From JBBRTJ01 sp038244535 (GTDB lineage: Bacteria > Actinomycetota > Acidimicrobiia > Acidimicrobiales > Ilumatobacteraceae), in NCBI GenBank assembly GCA_038244535.1, contig JBBRTJ010000022.1, positions 1-39,249 of the forward strand: a stretch of DNA of 39,249 nt, in the 5' to 3' direction. Shown piece after piece: positions 8,332 through 16,563 of this stretch. How positions within the stretch are numbered: position 1 is the first letter of the stretch; each line of letters starts with the position of its first letter. The translations under genes and the position numbers were made by a program. The notes beneath the pieces are model-generated. The model saw only the letters and a program-made list of their open reading frames with translations. It had not been told where the DNA came from and made no database searches.

Positions 8332-8337
8332 TACGTT
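8332..8337 (+). promoter_or_regulatory. -10 box for the DUF222 pseudogene
   Basis: TACGTT ends seven bases before the ATG at 8345 and no ribosome site is visible, the same layout as the other leaderless candidates in this window. Just upstream is the inverted repeat GTAAC-TCT-GTTAC (8309-8321). Confidence 0.35.
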
Positions 8338-8344
8338 TGTTCGT

Positions 8345-9110
8345 ATGGATGTGGCGGAGGTGAACGAGCTGGTGGTGGAGGTGGCGGCGGTCGTCGCTGC
8401 CGCTTGCCGTGACCGCGATGAGCTGACGGCCGCGGTCGATCGGCTGCGGCGGGTGCGGGCCTGGGTCGAGTCGTCCGAGGTGGCGGTGGCGGCTCTGTTG
8501 GCCGGGGTGACGTCGTGTCCTGAGGCGGTTCTGGCGTCGGCCGGGCATCGTTCCATGCGAGACGCCGATCGAGTCGCCGAGCGGACAGCGACCGCTGCCG
8601 CCTTGCCCGCGTTCGGAGCAGCGCTCGCCGGCGGGGCGGTCAACGCCGAGCACCTCGACGTCATGAGCCGGGCGTGGCGTCGCCTCGAGCCCGCGCCGCG
8701 GCCCCAGCTGGCCGATGCTGCGGGTCGGTTGGGGGAGGTGGCGGCTCACTCGACGGCCGCCGAGCTCGAACTGGTCGTCAAGGCCGAGATCGCCCGGTTG
8801 GACGCCGACGGCGGCACGGCCCGCCTCGAGCGTCAACGGCGCGCCACCCGCCTCCGGACCTGGGTGGACCGCGACGGCATGTGGCGCCTCTCGGGCGCCT
8901 ACGACCCGGTGTCCGGCGTCGATCACGGCCGAGCTCGTGGCCCTGATCGACACCCGCACGTTGAACCCCGCCGGGCAAGCGGTGGTCGACTGGGGACTGC
9001 CGGTCGAGGTGCCGTGGGCCGTGCTGGTCGAACTGGCGGGCCAGGGGGAAGTGATGCCAGTGATCGTCAACGGTGGTGTCGTGCTCTACGCCCCTGGTCG
9101 GCTCAACAAC
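8345..9110 (+). pseudogene. Decayed DUF222 / HNH endonuclease-family gene
   Basis: The first ~195 residues (from MDVAEVNELVVEV) look like the DUF222 (13E12-type) domain of actinobacterial HNH endonucleases, with RRVRAWVESSEVAVAALLAG and the block ending SGAYDPVSG. At about 8923 the homology jumps to another frame: TAELVALIDTRTLNPAGQAV, then VDWGLPVEVPWAVLV and VIVNGGVVLYAPGRLN. In intact relatives several dozen residues lie between these blocks, so an internal deletion with frameshift is inferred. After GRLNN (about 9110) the expected 'LGRSTRLANRAQRRAL' and the HNH motif are missing, so the 3' end is also lost. At least two lesions make function unlikely. Confidence 0.75.
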
Positions 9111-9209
9111 AGGATCCGCCATCGGCGAGCACGCGACGGTGATCCGGGCGATGTCCGTCGGGCGAAGGCCAGCGCTACAAGACGGCCCTCGCTTCCGTCG
9201 GGCGCCGGC

Positions 9210-10463
9210 TCAGCCTGCGGGGTACGGCGGGAACTTCGAGCACAGGACGGCGGCCTCGTCGCGCACGGCCGCGAGCTCGGCGTCGTCGGCGCGACCCCGC
9301 AGCGCCCGCCCGATCAGCTCGCCGATCGTGGCCATCTCGGCTTCGCGCATGCCTTGGGTGGTCACCGAAGGCGTGCCGATGCGCACACCACTGCCCTGGA
9401 ACGGCGTGCGCGGATCGTCGGGGATCGTGTTGAAGTTCAGGGTGATCCCAGCGCGGTCGAGCACGACCTGGGCCTGCTTGCCCGTGAGGTCAGCGTCGAA
9501 GGTCCGCAGGTCGACGAGCACGAGGTGGTTGTCGGTGCCACCTGACACCAAGCGGAAGCCACCGGCGGTGAGCGAGGCGGCGAGGGCCGACGCGTTGCGG
9601 ACGATCTGGTGGGCGTACTCGCGGAAGTCCGGAGTCGCTGCCTCGCGAAAGGCCACTGCCTTGGCCGCGATGACGTGCTCGAGGGGGCCACCCTGCTGGC
9701 CGGGGAAGACCGCCTTGTCGATGGCTGCCGCGTGCGCCGTGCGGCTGAGGATGCAACCGCCTCGCGGGCCCCTGAGGGTCTTGTGCGTGGTGAACGTCAC
9801 GACGTCGGCGAAGGGGACGGGGGACGGATGGGCGCCACCGGCGATCAGTCCGGCGATGTGCGCGGCGTCGAACATGAACAAGGCGCCCACCTCGTCGGCG
9901 ATGGCGCGGAACGGCTCGGGCTCGATGCGGCGGGCGTAGGCGGTGGCTCCCGCCACGATCAGCTTGGGCCGGTGCTCGAGCGCGAGGTCGCGGACCTGGT
10001 CGAAGTCGATGCGCTCGTCGCCGGGAGACACCTTGTACGACACGAACCGGTAGAGCTTGCCGCTGGCGTTGACGGGCGAGCCGTGGGTGAGATGGCCGCC
10101 GTGGTCGAGGCTGAGGCCCATGACGGTGTCGCCCGGCTCGAGCAGCGCTTGGTACACGGCCATGTTCGCGTTGGCCCCGGAGTGGGGCTGCACGTTGGCG
10201 TGCTCGGCCCCGAAGAGCGCCTTGACCCGGTTGCGGGCGAGGTCCTCGGCCTGGTCGATGAACGTGTTCCCGCCGTAGTACCGCTTGCCCGGGTAGCCCT
10301 CGCTGTACTTGTTGGTCAGCACCGACCCGGTTGCCCGCAGCACCGCCGGAGACGTGAAGTTCTCGGACGCGATGAGCTGGATCGTGGTGCACTGCCGCTC
10401 GAGCTCGGCGTCGATGATGGCGAACAGCTCGGTGTCCGGATCGGTGTCGGAGGGCCAGGGCAT
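9210..10463 (-). CDS. glyA: Serine hydroxymethyltransferase
   Basis: A PLP enzyme that interconverts serine and glycine with tetrahydrofolate, supplying one-carbon units. The product has 417 residues, the standard length. IQLIASENFTSP at 28-39, NKYSEGYPGKRYYGG at 51-65, HSGANAN at 94-100, the PLP aspartate region MFDAAHIAGL at 197-206 and the PLP lysine K228 in TFTTHKTLRGPRGG are all present. The ATG at 10463 has a strong ribosome site (GGAAGGAT) and a TACACT -10 box further up. It is divergent from the aminotransferase, with only 46 bp between the starts. Such pairing of glyA with the glycan initiation and atp genes is common in actinobacteria. Confidence 0.97.
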   Translation of the reverse strand: MPWPSDTDPDTELFAIIDAELERQCTTIQLIASENFTSPAVLRATGSVLTNKYSEGYPGKRYYGGNTFIDQAEDLARNRVKALFGAEHANVQPHSGANANMAVYQALLEPGDTVMGLSLDHGGHLTHGSPVNASGKLYRFVSYKVSPGDERIDFDQVRDLALEHRPKLIVAGATAYARRIEPEPFRAIADEVGALFMFDAAHIAGLIAGGAHPSPVPFADVVTFTTHKTLRGPRGGCILSRTAHAAAIDKAVFPGQQGGPLEHVIAAKAVAFREAATPDFREYAHQIVRNASALAASLTAGGFRLVSGGTDNHLVLVDLRTFDADLTGKQAQVVLDRAGITLNFNTIPDDPRTPFQGSGVRIGTPSVTTQGMREAEMATIGELIGRALRGRADDAELAAVRDEAAVLCSKFPPYPAG

Positions 10464-10496
10464 CGGGGATCCTTCCAGAGGGTGACCGGACCAGAA

Positions 10497-10502
10497 AGTG
10501 TA
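10497..10502 (-). promoter_or_regulatory. Candidate -10 box of glyA
   Basis: TACACT on the minus strand, in the 46-bp gap between glyA and the divergent aminotransferase gene. It predicts a short leader of about 27 bases that contains the GGAAGGAT ribosome site of glyA. No convincing -35 was found. Confidence 0.4.
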
Positions 10503-10509
10503 GGGGCCG

Positions 10510-11631
10510 ATGCTGCTGCGCTACCGACGGATGCCGATCGAGATCGAGAGCCCCGAGGAGCGGGGCTACGACACCATCGACGCCAACCTCACGGAGAGCT
10601 CCTTCGCCGACGCGACGATGGCTGACCTCGGGGTCGACCCGAAGGAGCTCGCGAACCTCCTGCTCTGCTACGGCGACCACCTCGGGGCGCCGGCGTTGCG
10701 GGCCGAGATCGTCGACGGAGCCGATGGCCTCACCCTCGACGACGTCGTCGTCACCACGGGCGCCGCTCACGCGCTCTTCCTCGTCGCCACGACGCTGCTC
10801 GGGCCCGGTCAGCCGCTCGTGGTCGTGCGGCCGAACTACGCGACCAACCTCGAGACCCCTTCGGCCATGGGCGCCGACGTGCGGTTCCTCGACCTGGCCT
10901 TCGACGCTGGTTGGCGGCTCGATCTCGACCACCTGGCGGACCTCATCACCGACGGGGGGCTCGTGAGCATCACGACGCCCCACAACCCGACGGGCACCAC
11001 CCTGACGGCCGCCGAACTGGAAGCACTCGTGCAACTGGTCGAGTCGCGCCGTGCCTGGCTCCTCGTCGACGAGACCTATCGCGAGCTCGCCCACGGCGAG
11101 CCACTGCCCCAGGCTGCCTCGCTGTCACCGCGGGTGGTGGCCGTGTCCTCGGTCTCGAAGGCCCACGGTCTTCCGGGGCTGCGGGTGGGCTGGGCCACGA
11201 CGCGAGATCGTGACCTCCGCGAGCTGCTGCTCGCGGCCAAGGAGCAGACCGTGATCTGCGGATCCACCATCGACGAGCACCTGGCCTGGCGGGCGTTGCA
11301 GCAACGACCCACGCGGCTGCCACGCATCGCCGCCGTGCTGGCGAGCCACCTCACGCTCGTTCGCGACTGGGTCGAGCGGGAACCTGCGGTGTCATGGGTG
11401 GCGCCGAGCGGAGGGGCAGTGTGCTTCCCCCGGCTCGATGAGAGCGTGGATCCGGCGCGGTTCTCGGCTGCCCTCAACGCCCGTGGCACCTTCGTCGGTC
11501 CCGGGCACTGGTTCGACCAGCCGGCTGGCTTCTTCCGGCTCGGCTACGGCTGGCCCGGCACCGCCGAGCTCGAGCGCGGGCTCGTCAACCTCTCCGCAGC
11601 GATTGCAACCGCATCGGACAGGCTCCCGTAA
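10510..11631 (+). CDS. Class I/II PLP-dependent aminotransferase
   Basis: A fold-type I PLP enzyme of 373 residues. The opening (LLRYRRMPIEIESPEE) is typical of a subgroup of small actinobacterial aminotransferases. The PLP-binding features are N159 in TPHNPTGTTL, D187 and Y190 in VDETYREL, the Schiff-base lysine K217 in SSVSKAHGLPGLRVGW and an Arg near the C-terminus in FFRLGYG. The substrate cannot be read from the sequence. It starts 46 bp from the divergent glyA gene with AGGGG before the ATG. It ends 11 bp before the thiolase-like gene, so the two may be cotranscribed. Confidence 0.9.
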   Translation: MLLRYRRMPIEIESPEERGYDTIDANLTESSFADATMADLGVDPKELANLLLCYGDHLGAPALRAEIVDGADGLTLDDVVVTTGAAHALFLVATTLLGPGQPLVVVRPNYATNLETPSAMGADVRFLDLAFDAGWRLDLDHLADLITDGGLVSITTPHNPTGTTLTAAELEALVQLVESRRAWLLVDETYRELAHGEPLPQAASLSPRVVAVSSVSKAHGLPGLRVGWATTRDRDLRELLLAAKEQTVICGSTIDEHLAWRALQQRPTRLPRIAAVLASHLTLVRDWVEREPAVSWVAPSGGAVCFPRLDESVDPARFSAALNARGTFVGPGHWFDQPAGFFRLGYGWPGTAELERGLVNLSAAIATASDRLP

Positions 11632-11634
11632 CGT
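11629..11634 (+). promoter_or_regulatory. Possible -10 box of the thiolase-like gene
   Basis: TAACGT ends eight bases before the ATG at 11643, and no ribosome site is visible in between. Its first three bases are also the stop codon of the aminotransferase gene, so chance is a real alternative. Confidence 0.25.
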
Positions 11635-11642
11635 CCTGAGCC

Positions 11643-13127
11643 ATGTCGCTCGACCCTCGCACCCCGGTCATCGTCGGTGTCGGCCAAGTCGTGCAGCGGG
11701 TACCGAACGTCATCGACGCGCTCGAACCCGCCGCCCTCATGGCCGAAGCCATCATCAGGGCAGCGGCTGATGCCGGCCTCCAGGCCCCACCCGAACCCGA
11801 CAGCATCCGGGTCGTCTCACTCCTCAGCTGGCGCTACGTCGATCCGGCCCGAGTCGTGGCCGATCTGCTGCGCCTCGCCCCACGCGAGACCGCCTACACG
11901 CCGCAGGGGGGCAACACGCCGCAGTCCCTCGTGAACTCCACTGCGTCGGAGATCCAGCGCGGTGAGCTCGACCTCGCCATCCTCACCGGAGGGGAGGCCT
12001 GGCGCACCCGCATGCGGGCCCGCAAGTCCGATGCGCTGCTGAAGTGGACCAAGCTGCCCGACGGCGCCCAGCCCGACCGGATCATCGGCAAGGAACTGGT
12101 CATGAACGACCCCGCCGAGATCGAACGCGGCATCGTCATGCCCGTCCAGCTCTACCCGATCTTCGAAACTGCGTTGCGAGCCGCGGCGGGTGAAAGCGTC
12201 GACGAGCACCAGGCGCGCATCGCCGAGCTCTGGGCCCGCTTCTCGACGGTGGCGAGCAAGAACCCGTACGCCTGGGTGCGCGAGGCCAAATCAGCGTCGG
12301 AGATCGCCACGCCCGGGCCTGACAACCGGATGATCGGCTTTCCGTACCCGAAGTACATGAACTCGAACAACGACGTCGACCAAGCTGCGGCGCTCATCAT
12401 GTGCTCGGTCGAGAAGGCCGCCGCGCTCGGCGTGCCTGAGGACTGCTGGGTGTTCCCCCACGCCGGCACCGATGCGCACGACCACGACGTGGTGTCGCAC
12501 CGAGCGGACCTGCGGAGCTCGCCCGCCGTCGCCATCGCTGGGCGCCGTGCCCTCGAGCTGGCGGGAGTCGGGATCGACGACGTGGAGGTGATCGACCTCT
12601 ACTCGTGCTTCCCGGCCGCGGTGCAGATCGGCGCGGCCGCACTCGGGCTGAGCCTCGACCGGCAGCTCACCCGAACCGGCGGGCTCTCGTTCGCGGGCGG
12701 GCCGTGGAACAACTACGTCATGCACGCGATCGCCACGGTGGTGACCGACCTCCGCGCCCGACCGAACGCCAGGGGCCTCGTGTGGGCCAACGGCGGCTAC
12801 GTCACCAAGCACGCCTTCGGCGTGTACTCGACCGAACCTCCCACCAACGGGTTCCGCCACGACGCGCCTCAAGCGCAGGTCGATGCCCTTCCCCGCAAGG
12901 CGCTTGCGCTTCCGGCCGAGGCCGCCGGAACGGCAACGGTCGAGGGCTACACGGTGATGCACGGCCGGGAGGGCGAACCCGAGCTGGCCATCGCCGCCTG
13001 CCTCCTGGCCGATGGGCGACGGGCCTGGGGCACCTCGACCGACAGCGGGCTCGCCGCCGCCATGACCGTGGACGAATGGGTCGGTCGCAAAGTCGTCCTC
13101 GACGAGGCGGGTACCCTCCAGGGTTGA
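11643..13127 (+). CDS. Thiolase-fold protein (acetyl-CoA acetyltransferase-like) lacking the usual nucleophile
   Basis: A 494-residue protein of the thiolase superfamily, close in layout to SCP-x/mycobacterial acetyl-CoA acetyltransferase-like proteins. The N-terminal PVIVGVGQVVQR and the C-terminal VIDLYSCFPAAVQIG, GGLSFAGGPWNNYVMHAI and WANGGYVTKHAFGVYST are recognisable. In active thiolases the acyl-accepting Cys lies in the first half. Here the matching stretch GGNTPQSLVNSTASEI (about 89-104) has Ser95 and no Cys. The later Cys (YSCF) and His are kept. It may act as a synthase, hydrolase or lipid-transfer partner rather than a normal thiolase. The ATG lies 11 bp after the aminotransferase stop. 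Confidence 0.85.
   Translation: MSLDPRTPVIVGVGQVVQRVPNVIDALEPAALMAEAIIRAAADAGLQAPPEPDSIRVVSLLSWRYVDPARVVADLLRLAPRETAYTPQGGNTPQSLVNSTASEIQRGELDLAILTGGEAWRTRMRARKSDALLKWTKLPDGAQPDRIIGKELVMNDPAEIERGIVMPVQLYPIFETALRAAAGESVDEHQARIAELWARFSTVASKNPYAWVREAKSASEIATPGPDNRMIGFPYPKYMNSNNDVDQAAALIMCSVEKAAALGVPEDCWVFPHAGTDAHDHDVVSHRADLRSSPAVAIAGRRALELAGVGIDDVEVIDLYSCFPAAVQIGAAALGLSLDRQLTRTGGLSFAGGPWNNYVMHAIATVVTDLRARPNARGLVWANGGYVTKHAFGVYSTEPPTNGFRHDAPQAQVDALPRKALALPAEAAGTATVEGYTVMHGREGEPELAIAACLLADGRRAWGTSTDSGLAAAMTVDEWVGRKVVLDEAGTLQG
13112..13117 (+). promoter_or_regulatory. Weak candidate -10 box for the GT4/sulfotransferase pair
   Basis: TACCCT lies inside the last codons of the thiolase-like gene, about 42 bases before the glycosyltransferase ATG, which itself has a GAGGAG ribosome site. 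The only support is the TANNNT form. Confidence 0.2.
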
Positions 13128-13159
13128 GTCCCCGACGGCCCCCCACGGACGAGGAGCGC

Positions 13160-14302
13160 ATGCCCCCCAATCGACCCTTGCGCGTCGCCATCCTCGGATG
13201 TCGCGGCTATCCCAGCACCTACGGAGGATTCGAGACCTTCGTGCGCCGCCTCGCTCCGTACCTGCGCGACGACGGCATGGACGTGTCCGTCTACTGCCGC
13301 GAGCCGACTCGCAAGGTCGTCGTGCGCACGGTCGACGACATCACGTGCATCGACACCTGGGGCGTCGACTCGAAGTCGGCGAGCACGCTCTCCTACGGGC
13401 TCACGTCGGCGGTCGACTCGCTGCGCCGCCGCTACGACTCCGTCCTGGTGCTCAACGTGGCCAACGGGTACTTCCTCCCGCTGCTCGAGTGGGGCGGCAC
13501 GCCAGTGGCCCTCAACGTCGACGGCATCGAGTGGGAGCGGGCGAAGTGGAGCCCCACGGGCAAGGCCGTGTTCAAAGCCGGAGCATGGTTGTCCGCCAAG
13601 CTGGCCAGCCGGATCGTCGTCGACTCGACGGTCATCGGCGACATCTGGCGAGACCAGTTCGGCGTGCCGAGCACGTTCCTCCCCTACGGGGCGGACGTCG
13701 TGACCGACACCAGGACCGACAAGGTCAAGGCGCTCGGGATCGAGCCCGGCTCGTACCTCCTCGTCGTCGCCCGCCTGGCGCCCGAGAACAACGTCGAGCT
13801 CCTCCTCGATGCGCTCGACCAGCGGGGGTGGCCCTACCCGACCGTCATCGTGGGCTCGGCCAACTACGACAACCCGATCGAGGCGCGGCTCAACGCCATC
13901 ACCGCCGCCAACCCACAGGTTCGCTGGCTCGGCCACGTCCACGATCAGGAGCTCCTCGCCCAGCTGTGGAGCTCGTGTGCCCTGTACTGGCACGGTCATT
14001 CCGTGGGTGGCACGAACCCCGCACTGCTCCAGGCGCTCGGCGCGGGAGCGCCGACGCTGGCGCTCGACACCGCGTTCAACCGCGAGGTGCTCGGCGGTGG
14101 CGACCAGACCGTGCCCGCCGATCCTGCGGTGCTGGCTACCCGAATCGAGGCCTTGATGGCCGACCCCGTGCAGCGGGCGGCGCTCAGCGCGTCCGGCCAG
14201 GCCACCATCAGCGAGCGCTACCAGTGGGTCGACGTGTGCCGGGGGTACGCCGACCTCCTGCGCGAGCTGGCCGCCACCCGTGCGGCCAAGCGGAGGCGCT
14301 GA
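13160..14302 (+). CDS. GT4 glycosyltransferase with DUF1972-type N-terminus (rhamnosyltransferase-like)
   Basis: A 380-residue cytosolic glycosyltransferase that would add a sugar to a lipid-linked intermediate. The opening (LRVAILGCRGYPSTYGGFET) is the signature of the DUF1972 group, which includes bacterial rhamnosyltransferases of capsule and exopolysaccharide clusters. The C-terminal half has the GT4 donor-binding layout: LLVVARLAPENNVELLLDAL, then HGHSVGGTNPALLQALGAGA with the conserved Glu replaced by Gln in 'NPALLQALG'. The ATG has a GAGGAG ribosome site. It is followed 1 bp after its stop by a sulfotransferase, so the two are almost certainly one operon. The sugar donor is not determined. 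Confidence 0.88.
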   Translation: MPPNRPLRVAILGCRGYPSTYGGFETFVRRLAPYLRDDGMDVSVYCREPTRKVVVRTVDDITCIDTWGVDSKSASTLSYGLTSAVDSLRRRYDSVLVLNVANGYFLPLLEWGGTPVALNVDGIEWERAKWSPTGKAVFKAGAWLSAKLASRIVVDSTVIGDIWRDQFGVPSTFLPYGADVVTDTRTDKVKALGIEPGSYLLVVARLAPENNVELLLDALDQRGWPYPTVIVGSANYDNPIEARLNAITAANPQVRWLGHVHDQELLAQLWSSCALYWHGHSVGGTNPALLQALGAGAPTLALDTAFNREVLGGGDQTVPADPAVLATRIEALMADPVQRAALSASGQATISERYQWVDVCRGYADLLRELAATRAAKRRR

Positions 14303-14303
14303 C

Positions 14304-15296
14304 GTGGTCGCCCAGCTCGACCGAGCGGCGTGGGACGCCAGCAAGGGCCGCTTCGTGTCCCGGCTCCTCGGCTACTCGCTGTTCGAAGGACGCCCCGCCG
14401 TCACCCGCGGTCGCTTCATCAACCCACTGGTCCTCGGCCAGCTCCGCCTGGCCACCCACCTCCCCGGCAAGGACCGCGTCCAACGGCCGGTCTTCATCGT
14501 CGGCATCGGTCGCAGCGGCACCACGTTCATGGGCACCCTGTTCGGCGTCCACCCTGACGTTGGCTTCCTCAACGAACCCAAAGCCCTGTGGCACGTGATC
14601 CACCCCGGCGAGGACATCATCGGCTCGTACGCCACCGAGCCCGGACGCCTCCGGCTGACCCCCGCAGATGCCACGCCCGAGGTCATCGAGCGCGCTCACC
14701 GCCTCGTGTCGCACTACCTGTTGCTCAGCCGCTCAGACCGGTTGGTCGACAAGTACCCGGAGCTGCTGTTCAGGGTCGACTTCGTACGCGCCATCTTCCC
14801 CGACGCCCTGTTCCTGATCGTGATGCGGCGGGCTTGGGACACGATCGGCTCCATCGAGGAGTGGTCCGACACCCATCGCGTCGACGACGCCGACTGGTGG
14901 GGCGTGGCCGATCGGAAGTGGAAGATCCTGGCCGACGAGGGGCTCCAGGGCGATCCGGCGCTCGCCGACGTGGCGTCGACGATCGATCCCAGAGAAGCCT
15001 CGCCAGTCGAGCGAAGCACCGTCGAGTGGCTGCTCGCCGCGAGCGAGACAGTGCGCCTGCTGGCTCGCAACGACCCGGGCATCAAGCTCGTGCGCTACGA
15101 GGACCTCGTCGTCGAGCCGGCCGACACCATGCGCGACGTGCTCACGTGGGCGGGGCTGTCGACGCCCGACGCGGTGCTCGAACATGCGGCGCTCGTGGCC
15201 GATGCGTCGGCCCGGGCCCACGAGTCTCCCGAGGATCTGGCGCCGGCGCTCACCTCGGCCGTGACGACGTTGCTGAGCGAGCTCGGCTACCACTGA
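14304..15296 (+). CDS. PAPS-dependent sulfotransferase family protein (1)
   Basis: This enzyme would transfer sulfate from PAPS to a hydroxyl or amino group, here most likely on a glycan. From the GTG at 14304 (ribosome site CGGAGG just upstream) the product has 330 residues. The 5'-phosphosulfate loop is VFIVGIGRSGTTFMGTLF at about 63-80. The 3'-phosphate-binding region is LFLIVMRRAWDTIGSIEEW at about 169-187. VRYEDLVVEP near the C-terminus is also typical. It follows a GT4 gene with 1 bp between stop and start. The acceptor is inferred from context only. Confidence 0.85.
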   Translation: MVAQLDRAAWDASKGRFVSRLLGYSLFEGRPAVTRGRFINPLVLGQLRLATHLPGKDRVQRPVFIVGIGRSGTTFMGTLFGVHPDVGFLNEPKALWHVIHPGEDIIGSYATEPGRLRLTPADATPEVIERAHRLVSHYLLLSRSDRLVDKYPELLFRVDFVRAIFPDALFLIVMRRAWDTIGSIEEWSDTHRVDDADWWGVADRKWKILADEGLQGDPALADVASTIDPREASPVERSTVEWLLAASETVRLLARNDPGIKLVRYEDLVVEPADTMRDVLTWAGLSTPDAVLEHAALVADASARAHESPEDLAPALTSAVTTLLSELGYH

Positions 15297-15456
15297 CGCT
15301 CGGCTGACGGACTCGAAGCGGGCCGGCAGCAACGATCTCGAAGCGAAACGTACCCCTCAAGGCCACTGTCGACGTTTCACGACGAAAGTACCCACTCCCG
15401 CTCGGCACCCAGCCCCGCAACAGCTGCCGGCAAGGCCCCGAAGGAGAAGCTCCACC

Positions 15457-16563
15457 TTGAACCGCTCGATTCGCGCGTCCGCGCTGCTGGCCGCAATCGG
15501 ACCACTGATGTTGCTCATGGTCATGCCAAGCCCCACGGACGGAACTGCAGCGGCCACGATGGCCCAGCCACGAGCGGGCGTCACGACGCCCATCACCGAC
15601 ATCAGCTGGTCCTCTCGTGCCCCACTGAAGAACAACGGACGCGCCGAGTCGGCCTCGGTCTGGGCCAACGGCCGCTTCTGGGTCATCAGCGGGTTCTCGT
15701 CGCAGAACCCGCCCGTGTACCTCGACACCGTGCTGTCCTATGACCCGGCCAACGATGCGTGGGCGACGATGCCCACCCGTGTGCCCCAGCCACTGACCCA
15801 CACGGCGGCCGAGGTCGTCGACGATCGCTGGGTCTACCTCGCCGGGGGGTATTCGCCGGACGTGTCGCGGGTCTGCTCCGGGGGCGTGCCATGCCAGTTC
15901 TGGGCCACCACCAACGTGTGGAGATACGACACCTGGACCGACACGTGGTCGGCTGCCCCCGGGCTGCCGAAGGCCCGCGCCGGAGGTGGCCTCGTGCTCA
16001 TCGGGCGCACGCTGTGGTTCATCGCCGGCTCGGACTCCGGCCGCCACGACCACACCGAGGTGTGGTCGCTCAACGTCGACACCGGCACCGCATGGCAGGC
16101 CGAGGCACCGCTGCCGGCCGCTCAGGCCCGCACCCACGTGGGTGCAGTCGGCGTCGGCACGTCGATCATCGTCGTCGGGGGCCAGCAGGGCGTCGACTCG
16201 GCCGCGACCTTCCTGCAGTCCAACTTCAAGTTCGATACCGCCAACCCAGCTGCGGGCTGGACCCGGATCGCTGACATCCCGCAGTACCGATCGCACCTCA
16301 TGCACGCGACAGTGGTGTTTGCGTGCCAGATCGTGGTGGCCGGTGGCGACATCCCCGGCTACAAGGGCACCAGCACCGTCTACGTCTACAACCCGGCCAC
16401 CGACACCTGGAGCCTGATGCCTACGCCGCTACCCCGGGCGACCTACGCCCACGAGATCGTCACCGACGGGTCGTCGCTCTACTTCACCGGTGGAGCGCCG
16501 TTGAACCTGAGCCGAACCAGCTTCGTGGGAACGGCGTGGAGCAACGGGACCCAACTGCCATGA
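15457..16563 (+). CDS. Secreted six-bladed Kelch-repeat protein (1)
   Basis: A 368-residue exported protein. A TTG start at 15457 is chosen because AAGGAG lies ten bases upstream and a signal peptide follows directly (SALLAAIGPLMLLMVMPSP). Six Kelch-type blades are visible from their turns VISGF, LAGGY, IAGSD, VVGGQ, VAGGD and FTGGA, each followed by a 'YDPANDAW'-like strand. Blade 2 carries a two-cysteine insertion (RVCSGGVPCQF) before WATTNVWRYD. Kelch propellers bind carbohydrates or proteins; none of the galactose-oxidase copper ligands could be assigned. It overlaps the next, related gene by ATGA. The 160 bp upstream contain no gene, only a short direct repeat (CTCGAAGCG, twice). Confidence 0.85.
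   Translation: MNRSIRASALLAAIGPLMLLMVMPSPTDGTAAATMAQPRAGVTTPITDISWSSRAPLKNNGRAESASVWANGRFWVISGFSSQNPPVYLDTVLSYDPANDAWATMPTRVPQPLTHTAAEVVDDRWVYLAGGYSPDVSRVCSGGVPCQFWATTNVWRYDTWTDTWSAAPGLPKARAGGGLVLIGRTLWFIAGSDSGRHDHTEVWSLNVDTGTAWQAEAPLPAAQARTHVGAVGVGTSIIVVGGQQGVDSAATFLQSNFKFDTANPAAGWTRIADIPQYRSHLMHATVVFACQIVVAGGDIPGYKGTSTVYVYNPATDTWSLMPTPLPRATYAHEIVTDGSSLYFTGGAPLNLSRTSFVGTAWSNGTQLP

Noticed and set aside
9164..9210. A short stretch translating to GQRYKTALASVGRRL, reminiscent of the C-terminus of IS110-type transposases.
   Set aside because: It is only about 15 residues long, has no terminal repeats and no other transposase motif nearby; chance or a tiny remnant cannot be told apart.
9490..11094. 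A 534-codon open frame on the minus strand across glyA and the aminotransferase gene.
   Set aside because: It overlaps glyA out of frame and lies antisense to the aminotransferase; the translation is Arg/Pro/His-rich without any family motif, as expected for shadow frames in GC-rich DNA.
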